Shown piece by piece: positions 37,075 through 47,142 of a stretch of 64,000 bases of DNA (position 1 is the first letter of the stretch; each line of letters starts with the position of its first letter). The stretch comes from Seiridium cupressi (Eukaryota > Ascomycota > Sordariomycetes > Amphisphaeriales > Sporocadaceae). A program made the translations under genes and the position numbers. The stretch spans positions 62,001 through 126,000 of the forward strand of contig JARVKI010000061.1 of the NCBI GenBank assembly GCA_036674765.1, written 5' to 3'. The notes under the pieces were generated by a model that did no database searches, was not told where the DNA came from, and saw only the letters and a program-made list of their open reading frames with translations.

Positions 37075-37527
37075 GGCTGCCCATATATTGTGTGGAGTTT
37101 GCAATCTCAAGCGGAACAGATACCGTAGAAGGTTGTCACAAACTAATGGATTCAATAGAAATTAAGCCTCTGGGAAAGTATTTGAGACGTGCGCGTAAAA
37201 TGTTGAGGAGCACTTTTGACAAACACTCAGTCGCTCTTGCATCCCTCGAGCGGCAACTGCTGGCGGGTGACTAACGTACCGTGCAATGCGCTCTTGCCTG
37301 AAAGACAACTTCAGTTGAAACACTACGAGTAGGGACATAATCATTTATCGATACCTCGCGTAAATCATCACAGCGGCTCCAAATTATGGTGGACGTTACT
37401 ACTATTTTAGAAATACACGAATCACGTAACAAATCATATTGCATCAGACCAATCGATTTACAAAGGAGGTAGCTTAGGATTGTACATCACTGCAAGTAGA
37501 GAAACTTCCTGCCTCAAATCACATCCC

Positions 37528-39381
37528 TCAATTCCCAGCCCGGATTTGTGCAGCAATTTTCTCCGCCAGCGCATACACGGTACTCTGCGGATGTCCTGGC
37601 GGAAGTAGAGCGAAACTGCTCGCATCCACGACCCGCAGGCCCGTCACGCCAATCACCTTGGCGTCACTATCGACGACAGCATCCGGGTCGTCCTTCTTCC
37701 CCATCCGACAGGTGCAGCTCGCATGCCAGATAGTCATGACCGTGCTCCTGATCGTCTGCAGGATCTGGTCGTCCGTCTGGACGGCTGCGCCGGGGAAGTA
37801 TTCCTCGCCGTCCGGGTCGGCCAGCACGCCCTTCATGGCCTGCGATCCAAAGGCGGCACGCAGTCGCTTGTAAGTGGCGATGGCTGCGGACACGTCCGTG
37901 GGGTCTGTCAGCCAGTTCGGGTCGATCTGCGGGAGGACGTTGGTGTCGGCACTGGTGATGGTTACAGTCCCTCTGCTCAGAGGTGCCACCAGCCCGCCTA
38001 GAATCGTAGCGTACTGATACCCATCCTTTGGTTGTGCGGTGAATAGATCCGAGAAATCGCCCACGTAGCCGGGCGCAGAGAGGTACTCAAGCTCAGGCCA
38101 GTCGGGCGGAAATTGTGCGTCGAGCGTTGCGGCGGCCGAGGACGACAACAAATTCCGTGGGATCTTCTCCCAGCCGAGGAAATCGCACACTGGGTTCGTC
38201 AATGGCCCTTGCTTACTCGGCAGGTAGTCGGTCGCATACTCGGCACCGACATAGACTAGGTCGTTGGCGAGACGGGTCAATGTCTGTACATTGACCCGGT
38301 ACGTGGGTCCGAAGAAGACGTGGTCCTGCATCCCTTGGCCGACGCCCGGGCGATCGGCGACGACCGGGATGCCGTAAAGGCCCAGAGTCGCAGCGGGGCC
38401 CACCCCGGAGACCATGAGCAGCTGAGGTGACTGAAAGGCACCGGCACTAATGATGACTTCTTTGCGGGCGCTGATATTGAAACTCAAGAGGCTGGTTTGG
38501 TATGTCACGCCCGTGGCTTTATTCGTACTGTCGAAGAGAATCTTCTGGGCGAGGGCAAACTGAATGACTTCGAGATTTGGCCGGTCCTTAGCATTGTCTA
38601 GGAAGGAGGTCTGCGAGCTTTGACGTTCCATATTGGTGTTCAGCGTGTCAGAACAGTACTGCGCACCTAACAGCGTGCCGCTGTTAAAGTCTGTTACCGT
38701 AGGGATCCCGATCTCGTTCAGCGATGGCTCCATCCAGCTCGAGAACGGTTGCGCCCAGTTGGCGTAGCCGACTTGCAGAGGCCCGCCAGAGGCATCGAAG
38801 GCGCTGGCTGCGTATTCGGCGGAGGCATTGGCGGCGCGGGAGGTGGAAGGAGGGTGGAAGTCGATGCTTTTCTTGAAGTATGGTAGCCAGTTGTCCCAGT
38901 TATAACTAGAATCGCCGACAGCATCGGCCCATTTCTGGTACGACTGTTTGGTACCACGCTGATAGATCATGAAGTTCCTGGCTGAACTGCCGCCCAGGCA
39001 CTTTCCGCGGGCATAGTGAATTTGGCGGTTGTTGGCACCGGCCTGAGGCGTGGTGACAAAGTTCCAATCAACGAGATTCGTGTCTTCTGGGCTTGCTCCG
39101 ACTCCGAGCACATCACCTGCCGGCGTGGAGGAGATAAGAGGGTCTCCAGCCTGGTAATATGTGCCGGCCTCGAGCAATGCAACCTGTATGTTAGGGTCCT
39201 CGCTGAGACGTGCTGCCAAGGTGAGACCTGCTGTGCCTCCGCCGACGATGATGTAGTCATATGTCCCATTAGGGATCTGGCGCTTATGGTTTTGCTCTTC
39301 ACCTGGTATGGGCCCGGCAATGGTAGTACCGGCATGGGAGATGAGGGCTGCAGCTGCTAGATTCAACCAGGTGAGCTTCAT
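37528..39381 (-). CDS. Secreted GMC-family FAD oxidoreductase
   Basis: A single exon of 617 residues. The ATG at 39381 is chosen because it opens a signal peptide (MKLTWLNLAAAALISHAG); the frame continues upstream for 37 codons but without such a feature. GMC hallmarks are all present: the FAD-binding DYIIVGGGTAGLTLAARLSE near residue 40, the first signature ARGKCLGGSSARNFMIYQRG, the second signature GAFQSPQLLMVSGVGP, and the C-terminal catalytic pair in WHASCTCRMG and PPGHPQSTVYALAEK. Likely roles are oxidation of sugars, aryl alcohols or other alcohols outside the cell with reduction of O2 or a quinone. The substrate cannot be read from the sequence. Some secondary-metabolite enzymes belong to this family too, but no cluster is visible next to it. 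Confidence 0.92.
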   Translation of the reverse strand: MKLTWLNLAAAALISHAGTTIAGPIPGEEQNHKRQIPNGTYDYIIVGGGTAGLTLAARLSEDPNIQVALLEAGTYYQAGDPLISSTPAGDVLGVGASPEDTNLVDWNFVTTPQAGANNRQIHYARGKCLGGSSARNFMIYQRGTKQSYQKWADAVGDSSYNWDNWLPYFKKSIDFHPPSTSRAANASAEYAASAFDASGGPLQVGYANWAQPFSSWMEPSLNEIGIPTVTDFNSGTLLGAQYCSDTLNTNMERQSSQTSFLDNAKDRPNLEVIQFALAQKILFDSTNKATGVTYQTSLLSFNISARKEVIISAGAFQSPQLLMVSGVGPAATLGLYGIPVVADRPGVGQGMQDHVFFGPTYRVNVQTLTRLANDLVYVGAEYATDYLPSKQGPLTNPVCDFLGWEKIPRNLLSSSAAATLDAQFPPDWPELEYLSAPGYVGDFSDLFTAQPKDGYQYATILGGLVAPLSRGTVTITSADTNVLPQIDPNWLTDPTDVSAAIATYKRLRAAFGSQAMKGVLADPDGEEYFPGAAVQTDDQILQTIRSTVMTIWHASCTCRMGKKDDPDAVVDSDAKVIGVTGLRVVDASSFALLPPGHPQSTVYALAEKIAAQIRAGN

Positions 39382-40292
39382 GATGAAGAGAGCCGTGTAG
39401 AATGGAATGCACTTATATGACAAGCTCCCATGGCATCCCGTTTTAGATGATTGCACCCGTGGCATATTTATACAGCTCTCAGTATACCGCACTTATGCCC
39501 AGAGTGCAGGGATCCTTTCACTCAGGCACAGCTATGGCATCATCTCAGTCGGGTTGATGAGTTCTCTGCAGAAATGGTATAGTTGGCATACTAAGCTCGA
39601 GCGAAAATCCGCTGACTCCATTGGAACATCCCAGGCCGAGGTCTATGCGTCCGTATAGTAACGGCCACGACCATTTTCATCTGATCGCCACATATTTCGT
39701 ACAGTTAAGCATGTGGTCTGCGGATGGCTTAGACTATTGAGATCCTGGACTAAAAGAAATAGGCGCCGGCAGTGCGGTCGTGCCTAGGCACCGCATCCGC
39801 TCTATTGTGAAACTTGATATTCAGGATGTGCGGGGCCCCAGACATTGACCAGACGCTTTCCATCCATAGGAAGAGCGTATAAAGGTTCCGGCCAATGGGC
39901 TTGTCACCGTCCTAGAAGCTCCGCGCCCGCGTACCTGCAATGGTTTAAATAGTGTAGTCAGTCATCCGCCCAAGCATCACTAATAACTTCAGGCCAGCTA
40001 TTGCCTATTTCACTTCATACAACACACAGCCAAGAAATAGCAAAGCCACCGGCGTCCCGAAGAAGAAGAAAAAAACCAGTTGCGAAGCCGTCCTCGCCGA
40101 TCTATTCATATGTATCTTGTGCGCTTTGCGAAGCAGACCCTATCGCCTCCTCCTAACTTCAGCTAAATATCGCGTCGACGGATCAATAATCGCCAATCCA
40201 CGAGCGAGTAGTATTTCTTGATTACTTCATCGAGGAGTTACCATTGGATGCGATGTAACGCTGCGTCTAATGTCTTCCCCAGACCTCGGTGA
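39382..40292. other. Upstream region of the GMC gene
   Basis: It contains the GMC promoter on the minus strand. No gene is seen. Frames on the plus strand before 40293 are closed by frequent stops. Confidence 0.5.
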
Positions 40293-40322
40293 AATGGAAC
40301 CCACCCATGCGTGTTGGAGCAG

Positions 40323-40642
40323 CTGATCGAAGAGGTCTGCCAAGCGGCAATTGTCAGGTTCGAGGAGTATAGGAAGCGCGGTGTGGAGGTGTGTGCTAAA
40401 CCGCTAAACCGTCAATGCATTTTGTATTCCTGCCAATCAATGTGTCTGTCCTTGGACAAACGGAACAGACAGGTCCCGGGACCTAGTAGCTCATATCAAA
40501 TGCCGCGATCAAAATTCGCCAGGAGCGTTGTAACGTCACAAAGGCATGTCGGCAGTTCAGTGAACGGCTTGCAAAGGACATAATATCAGCAGCCGAAGCG
40601 GGCACAGCAAAACTTGCCTCCAGAATGCAATGCTTGAAATGA
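40323..40642 (+). CDS. Small spliced helical protein or gene remnant, unrecognised
   Basis: Two blocks with strongly coding-like amphipathic helical content join across a plausible intron. Block A (40323-40388) reads LIEEVCQAAIVRFEEYRKRG with a GAG-GTGTGT donor. Block B (40490-40642) starts after a TAG acceptor, reads LISNAAIKIRQERC, then ACRQFSERLAKDIISAAEAG, and stops at TGA 40640-40642. The phase is 0 on both sides and the intron would be 101 bp. The 5' end is not resolved: the frame upstream of 40323 closes at 40290 without an ATG, so an upstream exon is needed or the gene is broken. The content resembles a short alpha-helical domain, but I recognise no family. It is convergent with cpcA. 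Confidence 0.35.
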
Positions 40643-40992
40643 TTTCACCAGTCTTCAGACGAAAAGGTAGTTCTCTGTGAGCAAACATTCTCAATTAATG
40701 ACAACTATCCAGACGAGACTGAACACGTCACGCGCCATTGCGCTAGGATGAAACATAAGAAAGAATCCCACACAGCACCAGTTTTAGGTGGACCATACTG
40801 GCCGGGAAAGAAACAACTCATAGAAACGACATGAAAGAAACATCAATAACCCTCGGAAGATAGTCGTTGCCTGGCACGCCAGTAGTGCCTGACTGGTACT
40901 CCCTCCCTCCCGACAGGCGACTAGGCCGCCAAGGGCCTGTCCCTCCAGTTCATCCAAAGTATGCGACCCATTCATCAAATACCAAAGACGGT

Positions 40993-41748
40993 TCATGAGC
41001 CACCGTTGCGGCTCATGGCAATTCGCTTCCAGTGATCACGCTCAGCCTCGAGCTTCGCAATCTTAGCCTCGAGATCATCTAGCCGTTGAGCCTTACGTTC
41101 CCGGGACTTACGAGCGGCAAGAGTATTGCGAGCTCGCTTCATCGCGGTCGTGTCAGCAGGATCGTCGACAATGATTGGAGGAAGAGGCTTGTCACGTCGT
41201 CGAGAGTTAACACCAGAGACAGAAGAGTGTCGGCCATGACCGCCGGTGGGGGAGTGGCCGGATTTCCGGCGAGGTTGAGACACGGTCTCAACCACATCTA
41301 GCTCCTCGGACAACTGGGCAGGAGAGTTGTCTAGGTCATGGCTCTGGTCCTTGACGATGGCTTCCTGAGGGAACAGGGGAAACCAAGGATCGCTGGTGCC
41401 AGACTCGAAATCGGTGCTTCCAAAGTTGGGGGAGACATCAAAGCTGTCGTGGAACTCAGGAGACTCATTGTAGATAGACGGCGAAGTCAAGTTGGTGAAA
41501 GCAGTGGAGTTGGGCGCAGAGAAAGGCTCACGAATCAGCAGGTCCTGAGGAGAGACGGTGCCGATGTTGGTCGTGGAGCTTGAAGCAGAGTGTAGATCGT
41601 ACGCCGGTACAGCCGGAGAGGAGAAGGCTGTACTGGATGCACCAGCCTCAAGGGCGGTGAAATCCTCAAAGTTGCTTAAAGCGTCTGAGGTGTGTGAGTG
41701 AGTGGTCTCATCATGAGAGGGCGGAAACGAATTACCTTGAAGATCCAT
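40993..41748 (-). CDS. cpcA: bZIP activator of amino-acid starvation response, CpcA/CPC1 (Gcn4 orthologue)
   Basis: From the first in-frame AUG (41748, MDLQGN) the protein has 251 residues, the usual CpcA/CPC1 size. The C-terminus is a bZIP: AMKRARNTLAARKSRERKAQ (basic region with the NTLAARKSR core) and a leucine zipper beginning LDDLEAKIAKLEAERDHWKR. The middle has conserved family motifs: TVSPQDLLIREPF, NSTAFTNLTSPSIYNESP and the acidic WFPLFPQE. It activates amino-acid biosynthesis genes through TGACTCA sites. The frame stays open for 266 more codons upstream to 42546 without an in-frame AUG, and small uORFs lie in other frames. In Neurospora cpc-1 a similar conserved extension has been described, together with near-cognate initiation, so a longer isoform is possible. 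Confidence 0.93.
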   Translation of the reverse strand: MDLQGNSFPPSHDETTHSHTSDALSNFEDFTALEAGASSTAFSSPAVPAYDLHSASSSTTNIGTVSPQDLLIREPFSAPNSTAFTNLTSPSIYNESPEFHDSFDVSPNFGSTDFESGTSDPWFPLFPQEAIVKDQSHDLDNSPAQLSEELDVVETVSQPRRKSGHSPTGGHGRHSSVSGVNSRRRDKPLPPIIVDDPADTTAMKRARNTLAARKSRERKAQRLDDLEAKIAKLEAERDHWKRIAMSRNGGS

Positions 41749-42100
41749 TTTGCCCGAGGTTTGGTTACCGGCACCCTGCGTGAACAACGGAACAGGCGGA
41801 CGAGGAGGTCGATTCTGTTGCTGATGTTGATTCAGTGTGACGGTTGAAGGCGGAGCAGATAACGATGCGTAAAACTGTTGACTCTGTTGGTTTTGCGCTG
41901 GAGAATTAAACCGGTTGGTGTACGCCGAAGTAGTGGTTTGGTGCCCTGTAGCTTGGATAATTTGGGCCACTCGCTGATTCTGAAGAGACGGAGAACCTGC
42001 GGTCGAGTGAGATGAAGACGAGTGACGTCTACTGCTGTTGTTCAAAGATCCAAAAGTTGATGATGCGGCTGCTGTGTTCGCAGGCGTCGAAGCAGTGCGG

Positions 42101-42211
42101 TTAACGTTCGTTCTGGCGGGTTGATCGAACAAGACGAAGTCCTGTTGAGGCGGCAGATGATTCTGTTGCGCGGGTGGTGCCGGCAGGCTCGAGGAACTGG
42201 AGGGAAGCCAT
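42101..42211 (-). promoter_or_regulatory. cpcA uORF, 36 codons (inhibitory uORF2-like)
   Basis: The last AUG before the cpcA start opens a 36-codon frame (MASLQFLEP to RQNER) that ends 352 bases before the main AUG. Its size and place match uORF2 of Neurospora cpc-1 (41 codons), which blocks ribosomes unless they reinitiate late under low ternary complex. Confidence 0.65.
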
Positions 42212-42398
42212 GTTGACTGTTGGGAATCCGTGGTGAAGACTAAAAAGTCTTGAGGGGAAATGGTTGCGTTGGTGAGAGAACTGTCGCGAGAGCTGAAAGC
42301 TTCGATGTAGTTCAGTTCGACCTGGGAAGGAAGAGCTGAGTTGAAGGGTTGAGTGGAGTAAATGTTTGTTTTAGTTGTTGGTGAAATTTTGACGGAGG

Positions 42399-42445
42399 CT
42401 ACGGGAGCATTGGGGAACACGGGTGCTGGGGCGTGATTAACGCAT
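42399..42445 (-). promoter_or_regulatory. Two minimal uORFs in the cpcA leader
   Basis: Two short frames precede the 36-codon uORF: AUG CGU UAA (42445-42437, two codons) and AUG CUC CCG UAG (42410-42399, three codons). Between 41748 and 42445 the minus strand has only four AUGs: these two, the 36-codon uORF and the main start. Short first uORFs of this type allow scanning to resume in GCN4-like control. Confidence 0.55.
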
Positions 42446-42609
42446 CTTGGGAGAGATGCTGGATTTTTAATGTCTTTGGTCTGGGAATTTGGGTTGAAGC
42501 AGAGAGAGGAAGCGCCTGAGAGCGACCAGGCAGAAATTTGTTCTTCTTATGGGTTCGGGTGCCAAAACCACTGGATCCGACTCAAGCCAATCAGAGCAAG
42601 CAGCGGGTG

Positions 42610-42616
42610 TGACTCA
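42610..42616. promoter_or_regulatory. TGACTCA (CPRE/GCRE) upstream of cpcA
   Basis: A perfect TGACTCA, the palindromic binding site of Gcn4/CpcA, lies about 165-170 bases upstream of the first leader AUG of cpcA. It suggests that CpcA activates its own gene, as described for Aspergillus cpcA. Confidence 0.7.
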
Positions 42617-45157
42617 CACCTAATCCCTACCCTCCACTACTAGCGCATTTTGTCCCACATCCTTCTCACGATTGCGCCCGCGACTGCCACCAATTTGTAG
42701 CGGCCGCGTGGGCACAGCCCCCAGCATCTTCGATTGGGTCCTTTTGATCCCCCGTGGTGGGTTGCGGAATCGATGTCGCATGCACAATCGTCCGCAAACG
42801 TCTACAGACGAGTCGCCATGAATGATGTCCACGATGAGCATTGAAGCGTCCAGCATCATCTTCAGCGAGAAAGTCTTATCTTGGGCGCACCGTTATTCCG
42901 ACGGCTTACTTGATTCTGCGCTAAGGGCTACGCCGCTTCGTGTACTACGGAAGTTAGCTCCAGACCACCCCGATTTTGATTGGATCTCTTTCGGCGAAAC
43001 GTTTTAGGAAATCACTCGAAGGGCGCAACTTCCATCGTTTGGGACATGTCAGATACCGGTCTATGCGCTACAGGCTGAAGACAGCTGTCGGTTATTCTAT
43101 ACAGAAGTTTCTCTGCTTCTTTCGTTTCCGTTGCAGCGTCGCCTGAATTATCGATTTACGGTGCGATCATGGTCACCAGCCGGGTTTGCACGCCTACACA
43201 TCGAGGCACTGCTACTCATCCCATCCGTCTGACTGGCTATTAGTTTTTACACCATGTGTGAGGAGCGTCTAGCGATCTGGTGTCCTAATCCCTGTCTCGA
43301 TCTCTCTTGAGCTTGTGTCTCAAGACCAACACTCTGTGCTGGCGCACTGCCTCCATGCAATAAGTAAGCGTACTACAGGATTACCTGCAGGATTGTATCT
43401 GCGCATCCCCCCGTGCCAACACCACGGTAATTGTATTATCCACTGACCAGGCAGGCAAATGTCTCCTTTCGCGTCGGGACTACGTACTGGCATTCGTGTC
43501 CCGGATGCCTTCAACGCAACCTAGGCAGGCAGACGAGTTGAACTCCGAAGCGTGGAACTTACAATAGTCGACGGCTATCGTATCTCGTTTTATTCTACTA
43601 CCCCACAAAACTCCTATGCCTCCTTCGGGAACCCCAACGGCGTCGAATGAGATTTGTCAATTGAGAGATCCCGAGATTTACAATTCAACTCAATTCAAAA
43701 TGAGTCATTCTCGCTAGACATGTCCTGCAGGTTGTTCCACACGTCTGGAACCCCCAGCCGTTCTGTTGCTGATTCCGTATCCCCACCCAAGTCAAGCCCC
43801 GAATCCCGCCCTCGCTGCGCTGAATTCCTATTTGCTCGCATGTCTGAATAATGGGTCTCTATGCGGGCTGAAGTACGGGAATGTGGAGTAATCATCTGCA
43901 TGATCCTTGAAAGCAAAAGGTGCCGCCAATTACCGAGCAAAGCACCAAGTATTGGATCTGCTAGGTATATCGCGGCCGTAATGCACTCTCTCGCAAGCTG
44001 TTCCCACCAAAGTTCCTCGTGCCCTATATTGGCGAGTTGCCGCCGCAGGATTAATCATCACACGCATGCGACCTGGACGTCAATATTTGAGCGTCCAGTC
44101 GGCCACGTCGCTTCCACACCGAGATGAATGGCCTCACCACATCCTGCAGTTCGACTGCTTGGTGCCAACGAGGCCTTTTTGGCAAGTGCTTGCGCTAACG
44201 ATTAGGACATTCACCGTTTATGCCTCCGCCCGTGCAGGCATGCCATTTCGAAAGTTCCTCCGCGGCTTACGCCTCGTGCGCAGTTGCGTTTTCAAGCCCT
44301 GCTTTTCTTTACTACGTTGCGTGCATCGCAATTTAGCAGTCCTGCATCTTACGCGCGAGCACCGGATTTCGTCCTGATCCCCCACGTTCTGTTGCCCTGC
44401 GGCATCTGCTGACCAATGTCCCACTCCCTCCGTGTTCAACAAGGCCAGATTTATGATCCGGGAAGATCTCGCAGCGGGAACTGTACCCGCCTTGTAAACC
44501 CCATATTTGCTTCTGGTTTACTTGGCAAAAGTCCCTCCTTGGAAGCTGCACTTTAAAGTGACCCGCAAAAGTCCGAGACCACCTAGATATTCTCGTCCTT
44601 GCTTCCACTGTCCCTATAGGTCCCGTTATTAGTTTCTAGATGGATACTCCCTATGTAGCTGGTAGGAGCCTGACTTTTACATTTTGGTCAAGGGCTTGGC
44701 TGCGTTACCGCCCCCAAGCATCATGACCACGGTAACATTAGGAGGGTACAGTAGACACTCCAAATCCGCAATATCCGCCAGCTTACTTTTACTGCCGCTC
44801 CGTAATCTCCGCCGTCGTGAGGACACGACCCCACCGGTTTATTGCCACCGCGCCGGCCACCCCCGGGATCTTGGAAACGGCGTCAATACTGTCTTCGAAT
44901 CATGCACTAATCCTTGCGTCCTATAATTTACCAATTCCCTTTCTTCGATATTTCTTTCTTGCATCAGACATAGACATATCGAAAGACTGAAATGGAGATA
45001 GGTTTAGATTTAGTCCGTCAATCTTCGGCTGATGGTTCCCGCTACCGAAGGGCGTAGATTACATAGTCCTATCGCAATCACAGATGCGTTTATATACGTG
45101 AGCGATTTCTAAATAGTGCATTGGGGTTTGAATAATTTCCATATCACGTTTCTTGCC
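42617..45157. other. Intergenic, no supported gene
   Basis: About 2.5 kb between the cpcA promoter and the MFS remnant. A plus-strand 61-codon frame at 42822-43007 starts with several Met codons but has no other support. Frames at 43861-44377 and 44218-44608 are short, overlap on both strands and show no domain. Confidence 0.5.
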
Positions 45158-46730
45158 ATGATGAATCAAGATCCAATCGAATTTGGTGAAGCCAACACCA
45201 ATCCGCCAGCAACATCATATCCCTGCACGAGGATAGCAATGTAGACGCGCGAGCAGCCGAAGAAGAGTTCACTCTGCCAGCCGTCGATGGCGAAAAAGAT
45301 GCGTGGCTCTTCTTGGCAGCTTGTTGGGCTGTCGAAGCACTAGTATGGGGTAGGTCGCCATGATCTCTGTCGCAACGAGGCCTTGATGCAAGAGCCATTG
45401 ATCAATGCTGATGAACACGGACTAGGCTTTGGATTCTCGTTCGGCGTCTTTCAAGATTTTTATAATACCTATGAGCCCTTTGTAGGTGCTAGCAACATTG
45501 CTGTCGTTGGTACCTCGACACTAGTGGGCTCGAATCACTCGGTACCAAAAAGATCTTTCCAAGAAAGCTGACCAACCTCGTGGTCATGAGGTACGATGTA
45601 TATTGGTACCCCGGTAGTTATTGCTCTATGTCGCCTCTATCCCCGTCAAGCTCGCTGGGCCACCCAGGGCGTCCTCTTCGGCATCGGCGGCTGCATTTCA
45701 TACTGTCCGTGCGTGCAGTATATCGACGAGTCGTTCGTGCAACGAAAGGGAATGGCCTACGTCATCATGTGGAGTGCCGCGGGCTTTGGTGGTGCTGCCT
45801 TGCCCTTGCTTCGTGAAAGCGTGCTCCTGAATATCTATGGATTCCAGAACACGATGCGCATCTGGGCCGGCATCCTGTTCGCCATCTCGTTCCCGCTGGC
45901 ATTTTTCGTAGAGCCGCGTTTGCCGTTCTCGGCAACAACGCGTCGGAAGCCGTTCGATATGCGATACGTTCTCTCTCGGACGTTTGCACTCCATCAGCTG
46001 AGAAATGTTGTTCAGGCGTCCGGTTATTTCTTACCAGCGATCTACCTGCCCTGGTATGCTCGATCCTTGCTCGGAGCATCAAGTTTCATGTCGGCGCTCA
46101 CAGTCCTGCTCGTCAACATTGCAGCCACAATGGGCTCGATCATGATGGGCACTTTGACAGACAGGTTGCACGTGACGACATGTATCACCATTTCGATTAT
46201 TGGAACTGCAACAGGAGTGTTTCTGATATGGGGCCTCTCCTCGTCACTTCCCGTGCTGTGCGTGTTCTGCATCGTCTATGGATTCTTCGCTCGAGGCTGG
46301 ACATTGATCTGGCCGGGTATAATGCGGGGAATGGCACGCCAAGGCGAGTCCATGGGCCATTATGTCGATCCTACCATGGTACTCGGATGGTTGTGTGTAG
46401 GCAGAGGTGATGGAAATATTGTTTCTGGCCCTCTTGGCGATTCCCTGTTGATCGGCGGTAAAGCTTGGATCGGTCATGTTGGTGCTGGCTGGGAGTGGTT
46501 TCGAAAGCTTGATTGTCTACACAGGGAGGACAGCATTGGTAGGCGGAAGCAGTTTTGCCTGGAAATGCGTTGGGATATTGCAGAAAGTTATGGCCTTGTT
46601 ATCCTCAACACCATACTTTGTTTGCCACTTTCAATGGATCTACAAGTGCCCTAGAGCATCCACCAAGTTCGAACCTCCATTGTGTACTTCTAACCCTCTC
46701 CCACTCCTGGTCCTAGACAATCATTCTTGA
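45158..46730 (+). pseudogene. Broken MFS transporter (monocarboxylate-type)
   Basis: Fragments of a twelve-helix MFS transporter follow one another with defects. The N-terminal frame from 45158 (MMNQDPIEFGEA) stops at 45213-45215, while the family sequence continues one frame over (FTLPAVDGEKDAWLFLAAC), as if one C was lost from a C run. A normal intron (about 45350-45422) separates it from GFGFSFGVFQDFYNTYEPF. A second exon carries GTPVVIALCRLYPRQARWA joined directly to TQGVLFGIGGCISYCPC, so about 35 residues including a membrane helix appear to be missing. The 352-codon frame then runs through VLSRTFALHQL and LTDRLHVTTCITIS. At about 46470 the family pattern shifts frame again (SGFESLIVYTGRTALVGGSS). 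The substrate is unknown. At least two frameshifts and one internal deletion argue for a pseudogene. Confidence 0.7.
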
Positions 46731-47142
46731 TGTGATCATAGTCCATGGCCTGGAGCATCATGATCTCAATTTTGTCCTGCTTCTCTTCGAGCTTAGCCGA
46801 TTCGTTAGTGTTTATCAGATTTTGTAGTTGTCCCAAGATTGCCTAGGTATGAACATGGTGAAGATAATTCTAGCCTCAAAGGATTGTGTTAAAACCACAA
46901 CATGCGGGAGAGGTAGAGCTCCTTCATTCACACGGTCAATCAAATGCTTATGACTGTCATCACGCTAACAAACATATGAATTGTGCCACTGAAGACCCAT
47001 GGTCGCCATTGCAATGTTGCTCGGTTTATGAATACAGTCTAGTTCCTTACTTCACTCTTCCCTATAGCTACGCCCTTACTCTACCGATGAAATGGGTATC
47101 ATTGTGAGAAAATGCAGAGAAATTTCAAGCCTGCAAGGCATA
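46731..47142. other. Spacer between MFS remnant and Pex20-like gene
   Basis: No gene is seen. It holds the 3' flank of the Pex20-like gene. Confidence 0.6.

Larger units (their letters stand above)
41749..42546 (-). other. AUG-less N-terminal extension frame of cpcA (transcript leader)
   Basis: The cpcA frame is open from just after a TAA (42549-42547) through 266 codons with no ATG in frame. The encoded stretch is Gln/Ser/Asn/Thr/Pro-rich but has motifs that echo the main protein: ATISPQDFLVF and PPQQDFVLFDQP resemble TVSPQDLLI, and RVAQIIQATGHQT looks conserved. The stop-free length and the motif content suggest that the extension is or was translated, which requires a near-cognate start; a GTG at 42420 is one candidate. 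The alternative, an upstream exon carrying an ATG, is not visible. Confidence 0.65.

Noticed and set aside
40993..42420. GTG at 42420 as the annotated start of CpcA
   Set aside because: It is one near-cognate codon among several possible; the first in-frame AUG gives the usual family size, so the extension is listed separately.
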